From the NCBI GenBank assembly GCA_021234155.1, contig JAJEKV010000044.1, positions 11,696,876 through 11,760,875 on the forward strand: 64,000 bases of DNA, written 5' to 3'. Within the stretch, counting starts at the first letter, position 1. Each line of letters starts with the position of its first letter. This DNA comes from Isoetes taiwanensis (Eukaryota; Streptophyta; Lycopodiopsida; Isoetales; Isoetaceae). Under the pieces are notes generated by a model. That model worked only from the letters and a program-made list of their open reading frames with translations. It was not told where the DNA came from and made no database searches. Below, one piece after another: positions 54,291 to 64,000 of the stretch. Made by a program: the position numbers and the translations under genes.

Positions 54291-56639
54291 CTAAACCTAG
54301 GAGTTTGTACGTCTATCTTGTTACTTTATCTACAAAGTTATGATTAATGAATTTATTTACCATTAATAATAATTTTTTGATTAATAAATTACTTTTTCAT
54401 TAGTAATTTTGAATAAAAACATTTATTAGTTGCAACAAGCCTCAAATAGGAAGACAAAATTATATTAATCACTTCTTGCATGCATTTAGCAATTATTATG
54501 CATCAAGTGGATCCACCACACTTCATATGATCTCTCTCTCTCACAACTATATCGGAAGAAAGCCTGTTTGTTTGAACACATCGACGGCCTTGAGCAATAG
54601 ATTAGGTGATCCATATGCGCGACTCTATCCATCATCATTTTGGACCTTCATATGTTGGATGATGTCAATATGCTAGAATGTCGATTAGGTTGGGTTTTAT
54701 CTCAACACCACTGACCCCATAAACGCATTGCTGGACAAAATCAAGGAGCATCTTGTAAGAAATGTAGCCCGGGGAATATATATGAATATCTCATGCCCCA
54801 TGATGCTTGGTCATCATTCTGATGATGTAAAGCTCTCTTCTCCCACAAGGATGCTCCTTGGATTCCATCTTGTAGTGTATGCTTGACTCTTCAATTTGGG
54901 CATTGGCTCCTTGCAAAATGGAGCCGTGTCCCAATCTCAATAGCCACCCACACATTTGGCAAGGGAGTCATCAAAATGGAGTTTGACCCTTTGTAATTGG
55001 AGCTTTGTGTGTGTCCAACCTAGGCGTGGATGGCATAGACTCCTTACGCAAGGCGAGGCTATTTAAGGGCGTGCTTATACACGGTCTCATTTTGGCTTTC
55101 CACTCATATCTTCCTCTCGGCCTTCTTGGAGCACTATGCATTGCATTTGACCATCTCCTATAAGAGAGAATTGGCTCGGAAGATGGTCAAGTAATTCTGC
55201 AAAGGTTCCTCCATTCATGGCAAGACTACCATTGGTCCACATGGCTCATCTCCACAAAAGACCTCGGGGGGCAAGTCCGAGGTGTGGCCAATCTTTGGAC
55301 TTGGGCTCTTGAAGCGGATATACTTGTCGACTGACAACCATGATCTGACTCTATCTTGGCCTCTCCACACAATGCGATTATAATAATCATCTTGATTAAA
55401 GTCTGAGGTTCCCAAGATACGGATTTGGTATATCGGCGATCTTGTTTTACTACCATTGCTACAACTCCAGGCATCCTGGGAATCGTCAATAATCACGACA
55501 CATTTATCATGAGCATGTAATGATAATCTAGCCCACCGCACCAATAGAGCTCCCACCATGGATAAGACTATCTAACTCCTTCACTGTTCATCGGTAGGCA
55601 CTTCGGCCCAAATCTTGTGATCTTTCGTCGGACCTTTGCACTTCATACGAATTAGCCCATGTCGTCCCGCATTATGCCTCGACATAGGGGCTCATAAGAT
55701 GGCACTATCGCAAAGTAGCATCCTCAGTGCAACCGGTTACCAAACCCAAGACTTTAAGTTCTTTCTCATCATATCTTCCAGCTTTCGGACTCGTATACCT
55801 CCACATAATTCGGACCGACATTCTTTCTCATGATGCTACAAAGCGGTTAATTCGATCATCCCCGGTTTGCATATGTCGTTAGAATTAGAGTCGTAAATGG
55901 CATAATATTTGATTGATGAGGATCGCCCTAATTTCACCTAAGCAGCCTCTGTCCTTAAAGAGGCCATTTTATGCCTACAAACAAAACAAAATAATGAATA
56001 CAAAAAGCCAAGCATGCACAAAGTAAATGCAACATAATCTGAACAATATCAAACATGTATGCAGACCATATAATCATTACTTATAACTTAAGCCCTATGG
56101 CGACTAATACATATCAGATCCCAGCCCCAAAAAGCGAGAAAAAGAAGAAGAAACAAAGAAAGAAAACTAAATAGGTTAGATTAAGATATTATTGGACCCA
56201 CGGTCAATTTACATTAAAGTATTACTAGTTAATTAGTTGTGAGATAGTCGAAATTTACTTAACTTTTTTAACCAAAAACACTACCTAAACTTATCTTAGC
56301 ACCTTGTTGAGTTAGTTAGCAAAATTAACTAAAATTAACTAAATTAGAAATTATCACTATAGAGGTCACTTTAAGTTTAGTTAATTGTACATATAATTTT
56401 TATGCCTTTGGCTGCTTAATTAGACATGTTGAAATAATTTAGTTAATTGGATAAGTTATTTTTTACCAAAGCTTTTAGTGCGAATTAATTACTACATTAA
56501 GTTAGCCTAACCTATTTTTTTAACTATGCGGGTGTGAAGAGATCATCCGAGTTGCAATTAACTTAACCTAGCCCTAGCTACCTCATAGCTAAAAGCTGAC
56601 AATAGCGATGAACTAAGGCCAATTTTGGTCCTCCCCACT
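54291..56639. other. Mostly intergenic; one unexplained 114-codon frame
   Basis: The minus frame 55559-55215 (MVGALLVRWARLSLHAHDKC.., ..VVIIDDSQDAW..) begins with ATG and is open for 114 codons. VVIIDD loosely resembles the kinase-2 motif of NB-ARC proteins, but neighbouring motifs (P-loop, RNBS, GLPL) are not visible, so I leave it unassigned. No other coding region is supported. Confidence 0.35.
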
Positions 56640-56990
56640 TTCATGATTGGAGCCGACCCTTATCCTTGCAGTAGCCACATCTACCCTAAGAATGAGAAGA
56701 AAAGTGGACTTGGACAGGACACCTAGTCCCTCTCCGCATAAGGTGGGCCAAGCCCAGTGCCCTTAGACAAGCCTTTAATTTTATTTTAAAACCTAAAAAT
56801 AACAAGTGGGCCCAGGAAGTGGACTTGAACCCGGGTCGTGGTCCTCTCCACTCTAGGTGGAGCGGTAGTGCCCATGAATGCTCCTCATTAACCTAAAAGG
56901 GAAACATTTATGATTGTAGTGAAAGTGGACTTGAACCCGGGTACATGGTCTCCCCACTCCTAGAGTGGAGCCGACCCGTGCTTATGAACA
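56640..56990 (-). repeat. Tandem tRNA-like (SINE-like) units
   Basis: On the minus strand, units read GGTCGGCTCCAC..CTAG.GTGG..GAGACCA..CCCGGGTTCAAGTCCACTT in order. Two clear copies carry GGGTTCAAGTCCACTT (about 56935 and 56830). Two more diverged copies lie further down (about 56760-56700, CTGTCCAAGTCCACTTT; and 56680-56640). GGTTCAAGTCC fits the polymerase III B box and GGCTCCACTCTAGG loosely fits an A box 38-40 bases upstream. A tRNA cloverleaf is not complete, so this is at most a tRNA-derived repeat. Confidence 0.45.
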
Positions 56991-57139
56991 GAAGCCACTC
57001 CATCAATTTTTAACCTACTTAAAACTATAAAAATAAAATGCAAGTCGATCAACTACTTACCAAAATAAGAATGTACAAGCACAAGATCTGTTGGGTCCAA
57101 ATCGTAATAGAAAGGCTGTGGAAATGGCTCGCTTATTAG

Positions 57140-57960
57140 AGAATAAGAACAAAAGAAGAAAAAGATCCCGAAAGAAAGAAAGAAAGGAGGAAAAAAAAGG
57201 GGATAGAAAACAAGAATAGAAATAAAACAAAGGAGAAATAGAGATAGAAGAGAAGAAATAAGGATAGAATAGAGAAGAAATAGAGAAGAAACAAGAAAGA
57301 ATGAAGAGAAAAATAAGAGGAAATAAGAAGGGAAGGGAATAGAGATGGAAGGGAAGAAATAAGGGAAGAGGGAAAGAAAGGATCCCGAATGGAAGTGAGG
57401 AAGAAATGTGAAGAATAAAAACAAATGAAGAATGAAGAAATGAAATTAAAAAGAATGAAGAATAAGAGAAATGAAAAAATGAAGAATAAGGAAGGGAAGA
57501 GAAAGAGAAAGAAATGGGGAAGGGAGGGAAGAAGAATAGGAATGAAAGCATGAGGAAAGAATGGAAATGAGAAACAAATGAGAAGCATGAGAAAGAAATG
57601 AAAGAAATGAGAAAGCATGAAAGAAATGAGAAAGCAAGAAATGAAAGAATGAGAAAAGGAGTGGGGAATAAAGAGATGAAGCATGAGGAAGAAAGAAATG
57701 AGAAAGGAATGAGGGAAGAAAGAATAGAGAAAGAAATGAGGAAAGAAAGAAATATAGGAAGAAGAATGAGGGAAAGAGAATGGAAGCATGGAAAGAAAGG
57801 AGGAAAGAAATGAAGCATGGGGAAGGGAATAGGAAAGAAATGAAGCATAGAGGGAAAGAAAGAAGGAGGAGAAGAATGAATGAGGCATGGAAAGAATGGG
57901 AAGAAAAAAATCAGAACAAAGAGAAGAGGAAGGAAGGAAACCAAAAAAAGGAAGGTTGGG
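57140..57960. repeat. Second polypurine tract, about 0.8 kb
   Basis: The plus strand consists of GAAAGAAATGAGAAAG-type units, richer in ATG than the 34.6-kb tract. The complement gives Phe/Ser/Leu/Ile/His-only frames up to 311 codons, which are composition artefacts. Confidence 0.9.
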
Positions 57961-58129
57961 CATGCACCATTCAATCCAAAAAACCTATTCAATCTAAAAA
58001 CATGATATACTAACCTTAGAATGGTTGCTTACTTGGTGGGTCAGGAATTACTAGCACCTTGGTCCTTAAGAACCTCGAGAAAGAAGTAGGGCAAAAGAAG
58101 TTCCAGGAAGCCATTGCATGAGTTCAAAA

Positions 58130-58250
58130 TAATACAGGCGTCGCATGCACGGCGTCCGATATATGCGACGTTATTTCAAATCCCGTATATCACGGTCTTA
58201 CGTCGCATCACGGCGATCTCAAGCATCTTTGTTATAGCGGCGTTATTTTT
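58130..58250. other. Short CpG-rich segment
   Basis: CG-rich text (GGCGTCGCATGCACGGCGTC, TACGTCGCATCACGGCGATC) recalls the style of the 50.9-kb block, but I saw no exact shared segment longer than a few bases. It precedes the large GC-rich array. Confidence 0.5.
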
Positions 58251-58365
58251 TTGCATCTTTTAATGTGATGCTCAAAGTTTGTCCCTAGGCTTATTTGAGC
58301 AGTCACGAGGCATGCATGCGATCAATCACATTGGATTCCATTACTACAGCTGTATGGCGAAAATT

Positions 58366-61300
58366 AGTCGCCGTTCAGGGGCCGGTCGCCCGGGGCGCTC
58401 AGCGGTTTAATGAGTTCTCGGGCCGATCTTGAATTTTTGGTCTGACCCGGTTTGGATCCTTGAGCGGAGGATTCAGCGATTCCGGATATATAGAGGCCGG
58501 AAGCGGGAGGTGTTCGTGCCTCGGTCCCCGAAGGCGGTGCGAGCGAAACACCTCGAGAAACGTTACGAGTCCGTCTCACGGGGGCCAGGACTCTCCCCGC
58601 GAGGTAGCCATTCGAAGTCCGCCTTGCTTGTTTGACTTGGGAAGAGGTACCCGGTCGAATTTGCCGGGACCGTTTTAACTCAAGCTTGATTACGGACCTT
58701 ATCCGAAAATTTTGGAAATTTTCACGTATCTTTGAGTGACCATGGAAACCGGTGACCAAAAGCCTGTAATTTAATTCCATGCCGTACTTGCAATTTATGA
58801 ACCATAAATGCAATAAAATGCGCAACTAAAGAGTGCACGCTCCCGAAAAAGGCAGTCTTTGACCAGGGGCAACAAAGGCGGTCTGCGGACATTAAAAATT
58901 TCCCACTTGAAAAACAATAATCTTTCATCAAAGGAATTTTGTGACATTTACGAGAAACAAAACCGGTTCATTACAAGTTAGTTATGCCATCCATGTCAAA
59001 TAGCTTTAGGGAATGAGAAACCAAAACAAAACCCTTCTAGAATACGGCGTCCGCGAGGTTCACGTTTGAGCCCTCTCCTTGTCCGGTTGGTAAAGGACAC
59101 TTCGCCCGTCTTGACATGGAGTGGGGTGTTGGCCTTGAAGCGGGACCTAAACCCCCTCCCGGGAAGTTACTTGCCCGAATTGATTCATTACAAGTTAATT
59201 ATGCCATCCATGTCCAAATAGCTTTAGGGCGGTCCGTTGAACAAAGGCATTCTCTCTATCCATATGCCTTAATCTTTGAAACACAACCATCATCACAAGC
59301 AACCAAATCTAACTAACCCCAGCACTGAATATTTTGCTTTTGTAATCATTTATCTTCATTCTAGTAGTTATGATGCTTTTACGTAATCATTTATCTTCAT
59401 TCTAATAGTTATGATGCTTATATTCTCAATGCAATCTTAGACCAAGTATGCGTCAATGAGCAAGAGTCAACCCCAAATTACCATGATCCCACAAACTCCA
59501 TTCCTTTGACCTTAGCTAACGCTGACCCTAGACCTTCTCAGAAATTTGTTCGAAAAGTGGGGAACATTAATGCTGGAGATGGATTAAAGGAATCCGGTGA
59601 CAAAAATCGAGAATTTATTTTAAGTACAATGCATTAATTAGAAGATTTATGAATGTCTTGCCAGCATAGCGTGACTTCTACTTTGCCACATCGGGGAGGG
59701 CGAGGCCAAAACTAAACTCCGTCGGTTCCCCTTGCCAGAGTATTCACCATTGCGGCTTCGGCGGTCAAGTGCAGCGGACCAAGTCGGCTTCGCGTAAACC
59801 CTTCTGAACTGGCAACCCGGTTCACGTTTGGGGGGCCCTCTCCCGCTGTCGGTCGAGGCGGGATATGCGTCGTGACGGCGTGGAGTGGGGTGTTGACATG
59901 AGGAAACAGGACCCTAAAAATACATTTTGCTTGCCCCGAATTTCCTCTCCCAGGCCGAGGTTGGGCGGCCTCGAAGATTACGGAGCCTCAAGAAGCCAAA
60001 GTAGCTCACTTCCATCACTCGTGGTGATTGGCCTAGGATGGATCACGGGGATCTTGTCGTGGAGGCGTGAGTGTTTCTTTCTTTGCAAAACCGACCTTGT
60101 AACATGCTCTAAATTGAATTTCGCCATTAGGACGATTTGGCGAATTGATTTGCCGATTCAGGAACCTCCAGGTGCGAGCGACAAAAGACAACGCGGTTTC
60201 CTCTGGCCAGACCATCAAGGCGCCCAGCCAGTTTGACAAGTTCTCTGGACCGATCGGAATCTTTTGGGCCTTCAGAAGAGGGGCCTGAGCGGAGGATCAG
60301 CAGTCCAGGATAAGGAGCCACAGACTCCAGGAGGTGATCGATGGCAGTCATTTAGGAAGTGGCCCGAGGGAAGAGGCTGCCTCGAGAACTTTTTTGGATC
60401 CAGCCTCTTGGGGTTCGGACTCTCCCCTCTTGTGGATCACAAGGTCAGCCTGGGTTTGAAGCAGGGAAAGTGCGGCTTCAGTTTGCCACAGGCATGGCCC
60501 AGATTCCTAATATTGCTGACCCTAGACCTTCTCATTTGAAAAGTGGGCTGTGTGTCTTTGGAGATGGATTAGGAATCCAGGCAGCAAAAATCGGGTATTT
60601 TAGGCCTGAAGTACCATTAATTGAATTTATGAAAGTCTTGCCATACCATGAGCTTCTACTGCCCACTCGGAGGGCCGGTGGCTTTCAGCTCAGGTCGGTT
60701 CCCTTGCTTTCAAGTAATCTCGGCTGCGGCTTCGGCCAGGTCCCAGATTACAACCGAGACCAAGTCTCGACCCCAAAAGCATAAACCCTTCTAGAACGGC
60801 AGCCCACAGGTTTATGTTTTGGAGGCCCACTCTCCTTCATCGGTCAGGCGGGACTGGCAGAGTGAACTGGCGATGGAGTGGGGGAGTGTGGCCTTGAAAC
60901 ATGATTTCGTCCCCGGAAGGCTGCCCGATTTCCCTCTCGAGGCACGGGACGGCCTCTCCTGGGGTCGTTTGAAATGCGCCAATGGACTCGAGCGTCGGCG
61001 TTGCCCTGGGACCAAGTTCCGTGGCGAAGACCACCGACCTCCAAAATGACAAAGTAGCTCACTTCCATCCACACTTTCGTGGTCGATTGGCTAGGATGTG
61101 GATGGGGAATCTTGTCGTGGAGGCGTGAGTGTTTCTTTCTTTGCGAAATGACCTTGTAACTTGCTCCCTAAGGTGGTGCCATTCGGACCCGATTTGGCGG
61201 GGTCGATTGCCATTCGGAGCCTCCCGGTGCGGCGACAAAAGACCAACTGCGGAACACAGAGGCGACCTCAAGCCTTGATTTGACAAGTTCTCTCGGACCC

Positions 61301-64000
61301 GTCACGAAGTCTTTGGGGCCTTCGAAGAGGGGCTGGCTGAGACGGAGGATCAGCAGTCGGATGAGGCGAAGACAAGGGAGAATTGATCGATGCGTCACGG
61401 TAGGGCTTGGCCGGGGAAAGAGGCTGCCTCGGGGCACGGGATCCCGCCTCTTAGGGTTGGACTCTCCCTCTTGTAGCGGATCCACAAGGTCTGGCCTCGT
61501 TTGACTTGGGGAAGGGTGCGGCTCGGTTTGCAGCGAGAACGCCCGGCAGTTCTATCACTAACCAGCTGACCTAGACCTTCTCCAGAAAATTTGAAAATTG
61601 GGGCATTAATGTGAGATGGATTAAAGTCAATTTGGCAAAATCGGGAATTTATTTTTACATTACAATGCATTAATGCGAGATTTATGAATGTCTTGCCACC
61701 TACAAAGCGCCCCCAGGCTTCTACTTGCCACATCGGAGGACGAGGGCTTAAACTTCAAGCTCCGTCGGTGATTCCCCTTGCTGTGTCTGGTGGCTTCTCG
61801 TGGTCCCAGTGCAGCGGGCAGTCTGCCGGCCCCCCAGCATGAAGCCCTTGGGGCACGGCAGCCCACAGGGTTCACGTTTTGGAGGCCCTCTCCTTGTCAG
61901 TCCGAGGCGGGACCTTGTAGAGTGACTTGGCGTGGAGGTGGTGGTGGCCTTGAGGCTCTGAGGACCCTAAAATCCCGAGGCTGCTGCCGAATTTCCTCTC
62001 CCAAGGCCTGCGAGGGGCCGGATGGCGACCTCCCTCTCCGGTCCTTGATTTGCTTGGCTCACCCGATGGGCTGAAACGTCGGCGGTGCCCTAGGGACCGG
62101 GTTAGAGTGGCGAGAGAAGACCACAGGAAAGCCTCCTAGAAGCCAAAGTAGCTCACTTCCATCACACTGCGTGAGTGATTGGCCTAGGATGTGTGGATCT
62201 GCAGGATCAACATGCGTGAAGAGGCGTGAGTGTTTCTTTCTTTTTGCCAAAAGCCCAGACCTTGTAGAATTGCTCCCTAGGGTAATTTGCAGCCATTCGT
62301 GAGACGATTTGGCGAGAGAAGTGGAGTTGCCATTCCCGGAGGCCCCTCCCCGGTGCTTAGAGCGACAAAGATATGCAGTTTCTACAAAGGCCACCAGGGC
62401 CAGCCCCAGTTGCTCGTTCTCGGGCCGTCCCAGGAATCTTTGGGCCTTCAGAAGGGCCCAGCCCCAGGCAGGAGGATCAACAGTGGATAGGGGAGCAGAC
62501 TCGAGAGGAGGTGGTCATTAAGCGTCTGACTGAGGCCCAGCTACCCGGGAAAAGAGGCTGCCTCGGGAACACAGATCCCGCCTCCGCGGGGACCTCCCCT
62601 CTTGTAGCCGGATCCACCGCAAGGTCCCAGCCTCGTTTGACTTGAGGAAGGGAGTGCCAGCTCAGTTTGCCACAGGCTGCCAAACCCAGTTCTAATCTGT
62701 GCTTGGCCTAGACCTTCTCAGAAAATTTAGAAAGTGGGCTGTGTGCTGGGATGGATTAGGAATCTGGTAGTAAAAATCCAAATTTATTTTGTTACCAATG
62801 CATTAATTGCGAGATTTATGAATGTCTTGCCAGCATAAAAGCCCCAGAGCTTCTACCTTGCCCATCCCGGAGGTTGACCCCAAACTCCGCTCGTCAGTTC
62901 CCCTTGCTCCATTATTCTGCGGCTGCGGCTGGGCAGTCCCAAGTGCAGACCAGTCTGGCTTCATGAAGCCCTTCTAGAACACAGCAGCCCGGGGTTCGTT
63001 TTGGGCCTCTCCTGTCAGTCAGTGGGACCTTAGCAGGAAATGACATTGTGACGTGGAGTGGGGGTGTTGGCCTTGAGAACGAGACCCTAAAATCGAGAGG
63101 CACTTAGAATTTCCTCTCCCCAAGGCCACAGGGGCCGGGCCAGGTGATGACATGGCCTCCCCCTCTCAGGAATAGCCGATTTAGCTCTGCCAATGGGACT
63201 TTAGAGTGGGTAGGGGGTTAGGGTGTGGGAGGACCACCCGTCAGGCCAGAGTGGCTCTGCTTCCGTCATAGGTGATTGGGTTGGGATGGATTATATGGGA
63301 TCATGGTGTGAATGAGGGATTAACAACATGGGCCTTGGGGTGGTCATTGGGATGAGTCGGGTTGCCATTCGAGGTGGGGCAGAGACAATCTCGGAATGAG
63401 TTCTCGGGATGATCGGGATCTTGGGCCGGAGGATCGGATGAGGGGAGGTGGTCGTGGCGTCATTCGAGGAGGGCTGGGAACAGATCTTGGGGTTCGGACT
63501 CTCCCTCTTGGCGGATCTGAGTCGGCAGGAGTGAGAATTGATTGAATCCATTGAGTGAGTCTTCCGGAGGAGGACAGGCCAAACTCATCGATTCCCTCCA
63601 TTAATCATTAAATTCACCAAGTCTGTCAAACCCTTCTAGAACTGGGGTTTCATCAGTCGATGAGTGGGAATTGATGATTCAAATCTGAAGGCCACAGGGA
63701 GATGACCTCCTCAGTGGCTCACTTGGACTCGAACATCGGCCCTAGGGAGATTGGCGAGGAGCCACCGACCATGGCAATGCTTCACTTCCATCACACTCAT
63801 TGGATGGGATCGTGGGCGTGAGTGACTCTCTTTGGCAGGCCCGGCATCTAGAGTGCCATTTGTGATTTGCATTCCGAGCCTCGGTGCGACAGAACCTTGC
63901 GTGAGACCTCCGGGGGCGGCCAAGTTATGGGGCGATGGGAGGGAATGACGGAGGATTCTGCTTGTGTGGGATGAGGGACAGGGATGGAGTTAGTTTGAGG
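58366..64000. repeat. GC-rich tandem array, period about 1.05-1.1 kb, runs off the window
   Basis: The landmark TAGCTCACTTCCATC occurs at 60002, 61055 and 62149, in altered form at about 63252, and again near 63779. TTGG(C)CTAGGATG, GGCGTGAGTGTTTCTTTCTTT, GGTTCGGACTCTCCC, TGACCCTAGACCTTCTC and TTTATGAATGTCTTGCCA recur in the same order in each unit. Two partial, rearranged units precede the regular ones (58366-59175 and 59519-60226), separated by unrelated AT-rich DNA that holds a 41-bp tandem duplication (about 59341-59422). The final unit is about half length. GC content is far above the rest of the window. No frame is conserved between units, so it is satellite-like rather than a gene cluster, and it does not look like rDNA. 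Confidence 0.85.

Noticed and set aside
55215-55559. NB-ARC assignment for the 114-codon frame with VVIIDD
   Set aside because: Only one weak motif matches. P-loop, RNBS and GLPL motifs are missing.
57057-57992. 311- and 275-codon minus-strand frames rich in Phe/Ser/Leu/Ile/His
   Set aside because: Same cause as the 34.6-kb frames: a polypurine tract read on its pyrimidine strand.
58360-64000. Many overlapping frames of 60-158 codons in the GC-rich array
   Set aside because: Frames are not conserved between repeat units and overlap on both strands. High GC lowers stop frequency.
58366-64000. Ribosomal DNA or spacer
   Set aside because: No 18S, 5.8S, 25S or 5S core sequence is recognisable in any unit.

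Overview
The window is nuclear DNA of a land plant. It carries a TIFY-domain gene and a root-cap/LEA-type secreted protein gene, both from plant-restricted families, plus NLR (LRR) remnants, plant-type Helitron ends and LINE fragments. Introns have GT..AG borders and are short. The species is not identified. Large, AT-rich, repeat-filled intergenic space would fit a fern, lycophyte, gymnosperm or other large-genome plant, but nothing seen here decides between them.

Genes are few. Four are supported: an intact single-exon root-cap family gene (5381-6382, +); a five-exon TIFY gene that I reconstructed from splice sites (21286 down to 20427, -); and two tandem, intronless-CDS paralogues of a small conserved protein I cannot name (22152-22619 and 24085-24540, +). 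The last three form one gene-bearing island at 20.4-24.7 kb. A few isolated exon-like segments (14.6, 52.2 and 53.8 kb, all -) are listed at low confidence.

The rest is mobile or repetitive. One LINE family is present as a 3' fragment (9.2-9.8 kb, -), a 3' tail (11.6 kb, +), an RT-bearing fragment (16.6-17.8 kb, -), an upstream RT fragment (32.1-32.4 kb, +) and perhaps an insertion reduced to its pentamer tail inside a 30-bp duplication (28.6 kb). Four Helitron-like 3' termini (hairpin followed by CTAG-T) lie at 11.7, 35.7, 35.8 and 45.4 kb. A duplicated, broken NLR leucine-rich region lies at 29.6-32.1 kb, followed by an element of about 0.95 kb with long inverted arms (32.4-33.4 kb). A decayed gag-like fragment is at 49.7-50.6 kb.

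The most unusual item is a family of foldback elements built from many copies of the 12-mer GGAAACCCTTCC and its complement (17.9-18.4, 21.3, 39.4-40.0 and 43.6 kb). The copies share termini, and the array flips strand near its middle. Other structure includes several 40-46 bp hairpins, a GC-only palindrome in AT-rich DNA, a 20 x 19-bp minisatellite, two polypurine tracts of about 0.8-1.1 kb, a CpG-dense block at 50.9-51.3 kb, and a GC-rich tandem array with a period of about 1.05-1.1 kb filling 58.4-64.0 kb to the window edge.
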